Source: Gammaproteobacteria bacterium (GTDB lineage Bacteria > Pseudomonadota > Gammaproteobacteria > Steroidobacterales > Rariloculaceae). From it: a stretch of DNA of 64,000 bases. Below the pieces are notes generated by a model that did not search any database, was not told the origin of the DNA, and saw only the letters and a program-made list of their open reading frames with translations. Shown here one piece after another: positions 25,690-33,905 of the stretch. Within the stretch, counting starts at the first letter, position 1, and each line of letters opens with the position of its first letter. The translations under genes were made by a program, and so were the position numbers. The stretch covers positions 1 to 64,000 of the forward strand of contig JAJDWR010000012.1 in assembly GCA_022825505.1 (NCBI GenBank). Reading direction: 5' to 3'.

Positions 25690-25934
25690 TACCCCGCCAA
25701 TTTGATCGTCTCGAGTCTGCTTGACCTTACCTGCAGCGGTATCGCCCCGGACGGCGGTTCCTTGAAGAGATGCCGGTTGAGCTCGTACAACTCCGGTACC
25801 AGCTCACGGACCTTGCGCACCAACCGCCGCTGCGAATCGGCTTCGGCGACCAGACCCGGGAAGTCGGTGTCGGAGATGTACCAGACCCCCGCATCATCAT
25901 CCCAGGAAATCGTCGCAAAATACGTGTGATCCAT
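25689..25934 (-). CDS. hicB: HicB-like antitoxin, DUF1902 family
   Basis: 81-residue protein with the DUF1902/HicB partial RNase-H-like fold: ATISWDDDAGVWYISDTDFPGLVAEA. It should neutralise HicA, whose gene follows with a 1-base overlap, giving an antitoxin-first module. The ATG at 25934 has a strong GGGAGG ribosome-binding site 4 nt upstream; a longer frame from 26006 lacks one. Because the toxin is frameshifted, it may be an orphan antitoxin. Confidence 0.75.
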   Translation of the reverse strand: MDHTYFATISWDDDAGVWYISDTDFPGLVAEADSQRRLVRKVRELVPELYELNRHLFKEPPSGAIPLQVRSSRLETIKLAG

Positions 25935-26363
25935 GTCACCTCCCGCAGCTTCGCAGCCAAACAAATTCGACAGTGCCGGAACCCCTCTTGAGCGTCTTTC
26001 CCACACACGCCATTCCGTGCGGTTCGAGCACCGGTGTGGCTTTCCAGCCGGACTCCCAGCCTAGCCGATCAGCTGGTAGGCATTATAAGGCCTCAGGCGG
26101 CGCGCTACAGGCAGCCAGGCCGGTCGTCAGCCCAGCCGGTCAAGTTTTGATTCAAGCGCGTCGGACGTTTTGCAAGAAAGAAAATCCTGCTAAACAGCTT
26201 GGGGGTTTAGTGGAAGAATGTGCCAAACAACAACAACACGGCGGCCAGGTACAGCTTGATGCTGAAAGCCGAGCGTACAGCTCGGGCAGTCCAATAAGGA
26301 ACATACTCCGTATTACGACGTGATATTTGGATCGTGATCCGCATTTGAAATAGTTCTTCCCGC
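25935..26363. other. Intergenic region with no recognisable gene
   Basis: About 430 bp. No conserved reading frame, RNA gene or strong hairpin was recognised. It lies between the HicAB promoter and a decayed ATPase fragment, and is somewhat more AT-rich than its surroundings, consistent with degraded mobile or accessory DNA. Confidence 0.4.
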
Positions 26364-26556
26364 ATGTTCGACCGGAATCTGCAAACCGCCCGAAACAACT
26401 CCTTCTTCCTGTTCGGTGCCCGCGACATGGGCGTGGATCCCAAGACCGTCATTTCCTAACCATTGTCCGGACTGGCGGCTTTCCCACCGGTGCACCGGGT
26501 CCGGAGCGGAAATCGACCTGGTGATCGAACGCCCCGGCCAACCGGAGGCGGTCGTC
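26364..26556 (+). pseudogene. Remnant of a DUF4143/AAA ATPase gene
   Basis: Two fragments of one gene family are recognised. The first (26364-26459) encodes DRNLQTARNNSFFLFGARD, matching the N-terminus of DUF4143-type AAA ATPases just before Walker A, then ends at TAA. The second, in another frame (26494-26556), encodes GAEIDLVIERPGQPEAV, matching their C-terminal end. The whole ATPase core is deleted. The remnant abuts the 3' end of the second HMG-CoA-lyase-like gene. Confidence 0.6.
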
Positions 26557-27520
26557 AGGGTCTGCCGCCGGTCACGCTTGCGGGTTTGTCGAGGTGCCCC
26601 CGCAACCATTCTCTCGCGCGCCCGCCGGGGGCGGTGCCCGTCAGCCGGGTCGCAAGGTCCGATGCCGCCAGCAGCCGCGGCAGATCGATGCCGGTGTCGA
26701 ATCCCATCTGGTGCAGCATCATGACCACATCTTCGGTGGCCACGTTGCCGCTGGCGCCCGGCGCGAAAGGGCAGCCGCCGAGTCCGCCGATCGAGCTGTC
26801 GAACCAGCGGATGCCGGCCTCGAGCGCCCCGTAGACGTTCGCCAGGCCCATGGCCCGGGTATCGTGGAAGTGGCAGCCGAGCCGGGCCGCGCCGTGCTCC
26901 CCGGCCAGTCCGGCGGCAAGCTGCCCGACCTGCGCCGGGTCCGCCGCGCCGATGGTGTCGGCCAGCACGAGCCGCGCCGCGCCCGCCTCCAGGTAACGCG
27001 CGGCAATGTCCCCGACCAGGCGGGGGTCCACATCTCCTTCGAACGGGCAGCCGAATGCCACCGCGACGATGATGATCGCCTCGACGCCGTCGTCCCGGGC
27101 GAGCCGGAGTATGTCGCCGGCTGCGCGTTCCGCCTCCGCCAGCGTCATCCGGACGTTGCGCTGCGCCATGGTTTCGGAGGCGTAGGCGATCGCGGTGACC
27201 GAACCCGCGCCCGCCTGCCGGGCAAACCGGTACCCCTTCAGGTTGGGAACCATCGACGTGTAGGTTGTCCGGGACGCGCGGGCTGTCCGGGGCGTGCGGG
27301 CCTCCCGACCGTCGCCGTCAAGCTGTTTCAGCAGACGATCCGTTCCCGCCATAGCCGGCACCGCCTTTGGCGAGGCGAAGCTGCCCACCTCGATGCGACG
27401 GATGCCGGCTGTTTCCAGCGAATCGATCAGTTGCAGCCGGTCTTCCACCGAAAGTATCCGGCTCTGGCTTTGCAGCCCGTCCCTGGGGCCCACCTCGTTG
27501 ATGGTGATTTGTGCGCTCAT
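26555..27520 (-). CDS. HMG-CoA lyase-family acyl-CoA aldolase (copy 2)
   Basis: 321-residue DRE-TIM lyase paralogous to the gene at 19033. It starts with INEVGPRDGLQS, has EVGSFASPK, the metal-site GCHFHDTRAMG and the loop GGLGGCPFAPGASGN. A charged insertion, GDGREARTPRTARASRTT, lies near residue 70 and is not seen in copy 1. It is translationally coupled to the upstream CoA-transferase (the start shares a base with its stop). Activation of a hydroxy acid followed by cleavage to acyl-CoA plus a keto acid is the likely joint reaction. Confidence 0.87.
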   Translation of the reverse strand: MSAQITINEVGPRDGLQSQSRILSVEDRLQLIDSLETAGIRRIEVGSFASPKAVPAMAGTDRLLKQLDGDGREARTPRTARASRTTYTSMVPNLKGYRFARQAGAGSVTAIAYASETMAQRNVRMTLAEAERAAGDILRLARDDGVEAIIIVAVAFGCPFEGDVDPRLVGDIAARYLEAGAARLVLADTIGAADPAQVGQLAAGLAGEHGAARLGCHFHDTRAMGLANVYGALEAGIRWFDSSIGGLGGCPFAPGASGNVATEDVVMMLHQMGFDTGIDLPRLLAASDLATRLTGTAPGGRAREWLRGHLDKPASVTGGRP

Positions 27521-28719
27521 CAGCCGATCACACCGGCGTCGCGAAGCCGCTGGATGGTATCGGTCTCCATGCCAAGGCAGCCACGGAGCACTTCGTCGGT
27601 GTGTTGCCCCAGGGTCGGAGCGGCAGTGAACGTCTCTCCCTGCGTGCGGGAGAGCTTGACCGGGTTGCCGGGTCCGCGGGTGCGCCCGCCCGAGGGGTGC
27701 TTCAATTCCACCACCATGTTGCGATGCAGGACCTGCGGGTCGGACAGCGCCTGTTCGAAGGAATTCACGGGGGCGCAGGGAATGCGCTTCTCCTCCAGCC
27801 GCCGCAGCCAGTTGGCGCAGGTATCTCGGGACAGCAATTCGTTCAGGCGGCGGTTGATGAGCTCGCGGTCGCGCCAGCGGCCGGGCTGGGTATCGTACTC
27901 GGGCACGTCCAGCTCCGCGCAGTCGAGCACCTGCTTGAGGTTCTGCCAGAAGTTGTCCGTGATCACGGCGATCACGATGAACCCGTCGGCGCAGGCGAAG
28001 GTATTGTAGGGCACGTGGACGAAGTGCGAGTTGCCGATGGGCCAGGGGTTCTCGCCGGAGAGAAAGTGCATGGTCGCCATGTAGTTGAGCATGGAGATCT
28101 GCCCGTCGAGCATGGAGATGTCCACTTCCTGGCCGCGGCCGCTGCGTTCGCGTTCGTACAGCGCCGCCAGGACGCCCATCACGCCGAACATGCCGCCGCC
28201 CAGGTCGCCGATGGGGATTCCGGCCCGCACGGGGTGTTCCCGGTCCGGCCCGGTGATGGACATGCCGCCGCCGGTGGCCTGGGCGACCTGGTCGAAGGCC
28301 GGGCGCCGGTGGCCGGGTCCGCTTGCGCCGAACCCGGTCACGGTGCAGGCAATGATGCGCGGATTGACGGCGGATAGCGACGCGTAGTCGAAACCCAGCC
28401 GCTCCGGTACGCCGGGGGTGAAGTTGCTGATCACGATGTCGGAGACGCCCACCAGTTCGTGGAACAGCTTGCGTCCCCGATCATTCTTCAGGTCGATGGC
28501 GATGCTCTTCTTGTTTCGGTTCAGCGTCAGGAAGTAGGCGCCCATGCCGTCCAGGGAATGCTTCGGGTCGGTTGCCAGCAGCCGCCGGGTGCCCTCTCCG
28601 GCGAGCGGTTCCACCTTGATGGTTTCCGCACCCAGGTCCGCGAGAATCATGCTGGCGTACGGGCCCGACAGCATGTGCGTGAGATCCAGGATGCGAACCC
28701 CTTGAAGTGCGCCAGACAT
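27520..28719 (-). CDS. CaiB/BaiF class III CoA-transferase (copy 2)
   Basis: 399-residue CoA-transferase. VRILDLTHMLSGPYASM and TIKVEPLAGEG mark the N-terminal domain, LNRNKKSIAIDLK the family signature, and the catalytic aspartate is Asp172 (IPIGDLGGGMFG). It is placed directly before a second HMG-CoA-lyase gene, forming a transferase-lyase pair like that at 19-21 kb but in one operon. The order of the minus-strand operon is MFS carrier, membrane protein, transferase, lyase. Confidence 0.9.
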   Translation of the reverse strand: MSGALQGVRILDLTHMLSGPYASMILADLGAETIKVEPLAGEGTRRLLATDPKHSLDGMGAYFLTLNRNKKSIAIDLKNDRGRKLFHELVGVSDIVISNFTPGVPERLGFDYASLSAVNPRIIACTVTGFGASGPGHRRPAFDQVAQATGGGMSITGPDREHPVRAGIPIGDLGGGMFGVMGVLAALYERERSGRGQEVDISMLDGQISMLNYMATMHFLSGENPWPIGNSHFVHVPYNTFACADGFIVIAVITDNFWQNLKQVLDCAELDVPEYDTQPGRWRDRELINRRLNELLSRDTCANWLRRLEEKRIPCAPVNSFEQALSDPQVLHRNMVVELKHPSGGRTRGPGNPVKLSRTQGETFTAAPTLGQHTDEVLRGCLGMETDTIQRLRDAGVIG

Positions 28720-28728
28720 GCCGGGCCG

Positions 28729-29409
28729 CTACACGAACTTGGTCGTGCCCAGAAATGCGGTGGCGGCGATGCCCACCCAGTACACGTACGCCAGCCGCTT
28801 GCCGAACCGCAGGGACTTCGCGAGCTTGCGCTCCACCTCCGCGTCGGGGCCTTCGGCCAGGACGCGGAAGAGCTGGGTCCATTCCCGCATGACGAAGCGC
28901 AGGTACAGCCCGATGACAAGGAGCAGGCTGTAGATCAGCACCTTGCAGGAGAACCACATCAGGCCCGGCCCGGCCCGGAACGGCCCCTGGCCGAGCAGCG
29001 ACAGCACGGCCGATACCAGCAGCACCGGAATGACCACGTAGCGGATGCGCTCGTCCCACAGGGTGAGGCGCACGCCCAGGTCGGTCTCCCGATGGGCGAA
29101 GGCGGCCCAGCACAGCGCCAGCCAGCCGCCGGACACTGCCCACATGACCCACAGCCAGGGCCCGCCGTATGGCTGTATTCCGTACATGTTGCCCATGTGC
29201 AGGCCCAGGGGCAGCAGCAGGATGATGCCGGTTCTGGCGAGTATGTCGATGCGGTAGGCCGTTTCCATGTGCCGGCGCCGTTCCTCCATGGAGAGGCCGG
29301 GGTTGACGACATGGCGCGAGGTCTGGAATACGCCCCATTCGCCCCCCAGCCAATACACCATCGCCAGGATGTGGAGCCATCGGAGCACCAGAACTTCGGC
29401 TATGGGCAT
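28729..29409 (-). CDS. Integral membrane protein (DUF2269/CopD-like)
   Basis: 226-residue protein with about five hydrophobic helices. The first helix, LRWLHILAMVYWLGGEWGVF, carries a His and a WLGG motif like DUF2269/CopD proteins; later helices include IPVLLVSAVLSLLG and LLLVIGLYLRF. Function is unknown. It sits 9 bp from the CoA-transferase and 15 bp from the MFS gene, so it is part of the same operon and may serve transport or membrane redox. Confidence 0.65.
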   Translation of the reverse strand: MPIAEVLVLRWLHILAMVYWLGGEWGVFQTSRHVVNPGLSMEERRRHMETAYRIDILARTGIILLLPLGLHMGNMYGIQPYGGPWLWVMWAVSGGWLALCWAAFAHRETDLGVRLTLWDERIRYVVIPVLLVSAVLSLLGQGPFRAGPGLMWFSCKVLIYSLLLVIGLYLRFVMREWTQLFRVLAEGPDAEVERKLAKSLRFGKRLAYVYWVGIAATAFLGTTKFV

Positions 29410-29424
29410 GTCAATTCTCCAGGG

Positions 29425-30717
29425 TCAGCCGGCACGTTCGGCCGTGCCGGGGGCCGCATCCGTCTGCACCGCTAGGGGGCGCACGCGGGTGAGCGCGGCC
29501 ATCGCGGCCAGTATCAGCGCGGCAAAGATCAGGAAGGGGATCTCGTAGCTGCCGGTGGCGTCGTAGATGACGCCCGTCAGCCAGATGCCGAGGCCCCCGC
29601 CGGTGGCGTCGAGCACCGTGATGGTGCCCAGTATCTTGCCGGCGTCGCGGGTGCCGAAGGTGTTCATGACGGTGAGTTGCAGCACCGTGTAGACCCCGCC
29701 CCAACCCAGCCCGAAGGTCACCACGGCAATCCAGATCAGAGCGATGTCCATCCTCACCAGGATCAGCGAGCCGAGCAGCATGACCAGGATGTTGCCGTAG
29801 AAGACCTTACGCGAATCGAGGAAGTCGCTCGCAAGCCCGAAGGCGAACTTGCCGATGAGGGCGCAGAAAAAGAACAGGCTGATGGCGTTGGTCGCGGTCC
29901 GTGCATCGAACTGCGCGTCGCTCATGTACAGGAAGATGTGGGCCTGCACGCCCAGGACCGTGTAGAAGGTGGTCATCGCGATCACCGCCAGCGCCCAGAA
30001 CGTGGGGCTGCGCAACGCCGTTGCGAAGCTCACACCGTCGCCGGACGGGATCGCTCTGTCGGAGCGCGGCACTGTGCCGGCGTCGGGATCGGGTGCTGCG
30101 CCTGGAGCCCCGGCTCCCGCCGCGGGAGCGGCCGGGCGCGGCGCTTCGCGCACCGCGAACCAGGTGATCAGCAGCAGCACCGCCGGGAAGACGCTGCCCC
30201 AGGCGAACGCACCGCGCCAGTTCAGCAGTTCGATCATGGCCGTGCCGTACTGCGGGAACACGATGCCGCCCAGGCTCGTGCCCATGAGCGCGATGCCGAT
30301 GGCCGTGCCCCGGTACCGGGTGAACCACTTGGACACCAGGATGACCGCGGCATTGAGCCCGCAGACCACCAGCACCAGCGCGAAGGCGGCATGGATCAGG
30401 TACAAACCGGCGAGGCTGCCGAGACGGCTGTAGGCGAAGTAACTCAGGATGAGCACCACCCAGCCGGCCAGCATGCAGCGGCGTACCCCGTAGCGGTCCA
30501 GCAGCACGCCGACGAAGGGCGCGGCGAGCCCCGCGAGCAGCAGCGTCACCATGTCCCGCAACTTGATCTCGCCCCGCGACCAGCCGAACTCGTTGATGAA
30601 CTCGACGTCGTAAACCGACAGGCCGGAGATGGTCAGCCCGTTGCTGACCATCAGCGCAATGCTCGCGAACGCGGCGATGAACCACGGGTAGAGCTTCTTG
30701 TCGTTCGACCCGATCAC
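29425..30717 (-). CDS. MFS transporter, OFA/monocarboxylate-like
   Basis: 430-residue carrier with 12 predicted helices and the long central loop after helix 6 (Ala/Pro-rich, about residues 198-220). Motifs such as NEFGWSRGEIKLRD and FVGVLLDRYGVRR recall the oxalate/formate antiporter and monocarboxylate families. As first gene of the transferase-lyase operon it probably imports the organic acid that the operon degrades. The 14-mer AGCATAATGATAAT lies about 50 bp upstream. Confidence 0.82.
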   Translation of the reverse strand: MIGSNDKKLYPWFIAAFASIALMVSNGLTISGLSVYDVEFINEFGWSRGEIKLRDMVTLLLAGLAAPFVGVLLDRYGVRRCMLAGWVVLILSYFAYSRLGSLAGLYLIHAAFALVLVVCGLNAAVILVSKWFTRYRGTAIGIALMGTSLGGIVFPQYGTAMIELLNWRGAFAWGSVFPAVLLLITWFAVREAPRPAAPAAGAGAPGAAPDPDAGTVPRSDRAIPSGDGVSFATALRSPTFWALAVIAMTTFYTVLGVQAHIFLYMSDAQFDARTATNAISLFFFCALIGKFAFGLASDFLDSRKVFYGNILVMLLGSLILVRMDIALIWIAVVTFGLGWGGVYTVLQLTVMNTFGTRDAGKILGTITVLDATGGGLGIWLTGVIYDATGSYEIPFLIFAALILAAMAALTRVRPLAVQTDAAPGTAERAG

Positions 30718-30765
30718 GGTCTTTCCCGGGCGATCCTGCGCAGCGACGGATAAAGACCTAATGTA

Positions 30766-30779
30766 TTATCATTATGCTT
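30766..30779 (-). promoter_or_regulatory. AGCATAATGATAAT element upstream of the MFS operon
   Basis: On the minus strand this 14-mer is identical to the one before prpC (10245-10258) and has the same orientation relative to its gene. It could be a -10 box with a conserved extension or part of an operator for the divergent GntR regulator. Confidence 0.5.
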
Positions 30780-30817
30780 AACTTGCAAACCGCGGTATGG
30801 AAAATTCGGGAACGGCC

Positions 30818-30861
30818 GGGCCGGTTCCGGCCAATGGATTCGGGTCGGCCGGAACCGGCCC
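30818..30861. repeat. Perfect 15-bp inverted repeat
   Basis: Arms 30818-30832 (GGGCCGGTTCCGGCC) and 30847-30861 are exact reverse complements separated by 14 nt. It lies between two divergent promoters and lacks a T-tract, so it is not an ordinary terminator; a cruciform, RNA structure or recombination scar is possible. Confidence 0.7.
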
Positions 30862-30896
30862 CGGGGCATGGCCATCCTTCCGAGTTACGCTGTAGT

Positions 30897-30911
30897 TGAT
30901 ATATCATTATG
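30897..30911. promoter_or_regulatory. TGATATATCA palindrome before the GntR gene
   Basis: The perfect 10-bp palindrome TGATATATCA (30897-30906) overlaps TATCATTATG (30902-30911), which recurs 135 bp away in the MFS promoter. It ends 24 bp before the GTG start, so it is well placed for autoregulation. Confidence 0.55.
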
Positions 30912-30935
30912 CGGAACTAGTATCAGGGCTTGCCC

Positions 30936-31712
30936 GTGACAGCATTCGATACGCTCCTGGGCGAATCCCAGTTCAAGGAACTGGACAAGAATTCCCCCAC
31001 GCCACTGTACTTTCAGCTCTACAGCCTGCTGAGGGGCCTTATCCTGGACGGCACGCTGCCCTTCGGTACCCGAATGCCCACCGAGGAAGTGCTCGCGACA
31101 CTGTTCAGCGTGTCGAGGATCACGGCCAAGCGGGCCATGGACGACCTGGCCGGGGAGGGGTTGCTCGAGCGGCGCCGCGGCAAGGGTACCCACGTGACCT
31201 ACCAGTACTCGCCCCGGCCGGTGAAGGCGCCGCTGGTGGGCATGCTGCAGGAAATCGAGACCATGGCGAGGAACAGCCGCGCCCGGATCATCCGTTGCAG
31301 CATGCAGGAGCCTCCCCAGGCGATCCGCGACGAGCTGGGACTCGAGCCGGGCGAACAGGCGCTGCACCTGGTCCGGGTCCGCCGGCGGGACAGGAGAGAC
31401 TTCGGCTACTACGTAAGCTGGACGGTGGGCGTGGATATGCCGGAGGACCCGTCGATCTTCGAGAACACGCCCAGGCTGTCCTACTTTCGGGACAAGGGCC
31501 TGGAGGTGACGCACGTCACCCAGACCCTCAGTGCTATCGAGGCCGACGCGGCAGTTGCCGAGGCGCTCAACGTCAAGCCCGGCAGCGCCCTGCTGAGCCT
31601 CACACGTCGCTCGTTCAACAAGCACTCCGGCGGCGAGCGCATGCACGACCACCTGCACGTGCTCTACAACCCGCAGCACTTCCAGTACGAGATGGACCTC
31701 AAAATCGATTGA
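30936..31712 (+). CDS. GntR-family regulator with UTRA domain (HutC type)
   Basis: 258-residue repressor-type regulator. The winged HTH (residues about 25-90) has LILDGTLPFGTRMPTEEVLA, SVSRITAKRAMDDLA and LLERRRGKGTHV; the C-terminal UTRA ligand-binding domain ends with LLSLTRRSFNKHSGGE. It is divergent from the MFS-membrane protein-transferase-lyase operon and probably senses its substrate. GTG at 30936 has AGGG about 8 nt upstream; a TTG two codons earlier is less likely. A C-terminal fragment of a close paralogue is at 33581-33610. Confidence 0.88.
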   Translation: MTAFDTLLGESQFKELDKNSPTPLYFQLYSLLRGLILDGTLPFGTRMPTEEVLATLFSVSRITAKRAMDDLAGEGLLERRRGKGTHVTYQYSPRPVKAPLVGMLQEIETMARNSRARIIRCSMQEPPQAIRDELGLEPGEQALHLVRVRRRDRRDFGYYVSWTVGVDMPEDPSIFENTPRLSYFRDKGLEVTHVTQTLSAIEADAAVAEALNVKPGSALLSLTRRSFNKHSGGERMHDHLHVLYNPQHFQYEMDLKID

Positions 31713-31750
31713 GCGGCGCGCGCGAACCGGTGCTGACCGAATCCGGCCGA

Positions 31751-32056
31751 TCAGCGCCAGGCGGCGCCGCCCACCCAGTTGCCGGCAACAGCACGAAAGG
31801 CATGAAACTCCACTTCCCGGTACAGGCCCGCCTGAAAATAGGGATCGTCGTGAAGCAGGGACTCGGCAACCGCCCGGTCGTCCGTGAGGTAAACGAAAAT
31901 ACTGCCCGCAAAGTCGCCGTCGTTCGTTCCGGCCAGTGGGCCGGCGACCGCGACCCGGTCCATGACCGATTCGATATAGGCCAGATGACTGTCAAGATGG
32001 CGCCGGCGCAGCGCACCGGAATCGGCGACGTCTCGGCAAACAACCAGCCAGGCCAT
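31751..32056 (-). CDS. YciI-family protein
   Basis: 101-residue ferredoxin-like fold protein of the YciI/YCII-related family, with the conserved pattern HLAYIESVMDRVAVAGPL and the catalytic-type His/Asp pair in HLDSHLAYIE and LLHDDPYFQAGLY. Family members include a chloromuconolactone dehalogenase-like activity; a precise role here is unknown. It is convergent with the GntR gene, 38 bp apart. Confidence 0.82.
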   Translation of the reverse strand: MAWLVVCRDVADSGALRRRHLDSHLAYIESVMDRVAVAGPLAGTNDGDFAGSIFVYLTDDRAVAESLLHDDPYFQAGLYREVEFHAFRAVAGNWVGGAAWR

Positions 32057-32260
32057 GAGGCACTCAGAGCAATGCCGTGCCGTGGCCCAGAAAACGGGGC
32101 CGGATACATTGGTGGGTAGTCACTTGAGCCATGCCCCTCCTGCCGGCATTCGCCGGGGCGGGATTATCGCACGCGGTCACGCGTTCGGCGTCGGCCGGCG
32201 GCGCTACGCCTGCCGGATAGGGCAGTTGGTTGCAGTGGAATGTGCTTCGGAGGAGAGGTC

Positions 32261-33376
32261 ATGTGGGGAATGATCAGATGGCTGGCACTGTGCCTGCTGG
32301 CGGGTTGGCACGGCGGCGCGGCGGAGCCGCCCTATACCGGCATCAGCGGCGTCTACGAGGTGATGGTGGGTGTGGCGGATGCCGCGCCGGTGCTGGAGTA
32401 TTTCGCGCAGTTCGGATTCACCGAAGTTGCCTCTGCGGATGTGCCGGCGGATCGGGCGGTGACGATCTATGGCGTCGATTCGGCGCTTCGAAGCATTCGG
32501 CTGCAGAATGGCGCGACGGATGCTCATGGCCTGTTGCGGGTGTTGGAGTGGGCGACGCCACTGGGACCCGGGGTCGGATTCGCGCCCCCGCAGACCGTGG
32601 GTACGCGCATGGCGGTGATGCGCACCACGGACATCTACCGGCTTGCGGATGTGTTTACCGACCTTCGCGATGGGGCGGGCGAAACCTGGTTGCTCGCCGG
32701 CCCCGTCTATGACGATCTCTACAACGCCACGGAGGGCACGCCCAGTATCGTCAACCGCCGCGTCGGCGTGCGCGAGATGGCTGTCTACGGGCAATGGTTC
32801 AACCACGTTTTCTTTCAGCGCTACGGCTACACCATTCCCGGCTATGGCGTGATCGGCGAGCACTCGCCGCTGGGCACCAGCGAGTTCACCCACCATGATT
32901 TCGTGGTAGCCGGGGACCTCGCGGATGTCACCGATTACTACGAAACCGTGTTTGGCTTTATCCCGGAGAACGATCCGGTCATCAACGGCGCCTGGCAGGC
33001 CGGTCCGCAGGTCGTCTTCCAGATGGCGCCGGGACGATCGCACTGGTATCGCGGATTCGTTTCCCCGAACGATGTCAGCGGCAAACTCAAGTTCTTCTCG
33101 CTGGAAGGCCTGCACGTGGCGGATGACCGGTCCGGGCGCCAGCGGCCGGGAGAATTTGGCATCACGCTGCACTCCCTGTGGACCCCGCGTCTTGAACGGG
33201 TGCACGGTCTGGCCGTGGCGGCCGGACTGGACGTTGGAGCCGTACAGCGCAACGAGTTCGACGAGCCGAGCTTTCTTGTGCGTGGGCCGGACGGGGCGAG
33301 CTGGCAGATCATTCAGCGTGAGCAGTCGCGCCGGAAGCCCGTGACCCGATTCGAGCTGGTGGATGTGAATAACTGA
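32261..33376 (+). CDS. Exported two-domain VOC (glyoxalase/bleomycin-resistance fold) protein
   Basis: 371 residues. A short signal peptide (MIRWLALCLLAGWHGGA) precedes two vicinal-oxygen-chelate modules: the first begins GVYEVMVGVADAAPVLEYFA, the second FTHHDFVVAGDLADVTDYYETVFGF. Such proteins bind a metal and act as dioxygenases, isomerases or binding proteins; a periplasmic location is unusual. The ATG at 32261 is preceded by a strong GGAGGAGAGG site. No operon partner is close. Confidence 0.78.
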   Translation: MWGMIRWLALCLLAGWHGGAAEPPYTGISGVYEVMVGVADAAPVLEYFAQFGFTEVASADVPADRAVTIYGVDSALRSIRLQNGATDAHGLLRVLEWATPLGPGVGFAPPQTVGTRMAVMRTTDIYRLADVFTDLRDGAGETWLLAGPVYDDLYNATEGTPSIVNRRVGVREMAVYGQWFNHVFFQRYGYTIPGYGVIGEHSPLGTSEFTHHDFVVAGDLADVTDYYETVFGFIPENDPVINGAWQAGPQVVFQMAPGRSHWYRGFVSPNDVSGKLKFFSLEGLHVADDRSGRQRPGEFGITLHSLWTPRLERVHGLAVAAGLDVGAVQRNEFDEPSFLVRGPDGASWQIIQREQSRRKPVTRFELVDVNN

Positions 33377-33468
33377 CTGGCGGGAACATTCCCGGTTCAC
33401 CGGGTAAAAATCCAGGCAATCGGGTCGGTTTGCCGTTCAGCGGTACACTGCGAGGTGCCGCCTGCCGG

Positions 33469-33579
33469 CTAAAGGCTGCCTCGGTCGCGCAGGCGGCGGA
33501 TGGCTTCGCGCAGTGTTTTTCTGTAGAACTCCCTTCCCGGAACGGCGTCCCCGTCGCCTCCCAACAGGGTGTTGGGCGG
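33469..33579 (-). pseudogene. 3' remnant of a nitrilase-family gene
   Basis: The minus strand encodes PPNTLLGGDGDAVPGREFY and LREAIRRLRDRGSL, then TAG, closely matching the last 37 residues of the intact nitrilase at 36414-37490. DNA identity with that gene's 3' end looks like about 80 percent, so this is an old paralogue. The rest of the gene is absent. The break at 33579 is 1 nt from the GntR remnant. Confidence 0.7.
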
Positions 33580-33580
33580 C

Positions 33581-33610
33581 CAGTACGAGATGAACCTGGA
33601 AATCGATTGA
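33581..33610 (+). pseudogene. 3' remnant of a GntR-family gene
   Basis: Encodes QYEMNLEID and a stop, nearly identical to the QYEMDLKID terminus of the GntR regulator ending at 31712. Together with the adjoining nitrilase tail it suggests a divergent nitrilase-GntR pair from which both 5' halves were deleted. The rest of the gap to 33905 (about 300 bp) shows no gene. Confidence 0.55.
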
Positions 33611-33905
33611 TCGTGCTCGATCGGTGCAGCCCCAGCCGCCCGCACACATGCGCAGCCCGGGGGTAAACTGCCAGGTACGCTGAACGCCCGTTACACCCGG
33701 CTCACCCGGGAGAGTCTGGAGGAATGAACCGGCTGCCGAGATCCGGAGGCTGCACCGGGGCACCGGACGCTCGCCGGTCTGCAAAATTTTTTGGCGATGC
33801 GGGCTTCAAGCAGCTTGCAGACACGCTGCACGCTCATTAACCTCACAGCAGCCGAAAACAACGGCGCCCGGTCGCAACGATATTCGCCGCCCCGAGGATA
33901 CTGAT

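Noticed and set aside
25935..26363. Small frames such as 26207-26452 on the minus strand
   Set aside because: No ribosome-binding site or family similarity, and it overlaps the ATPase remnant in antisense.
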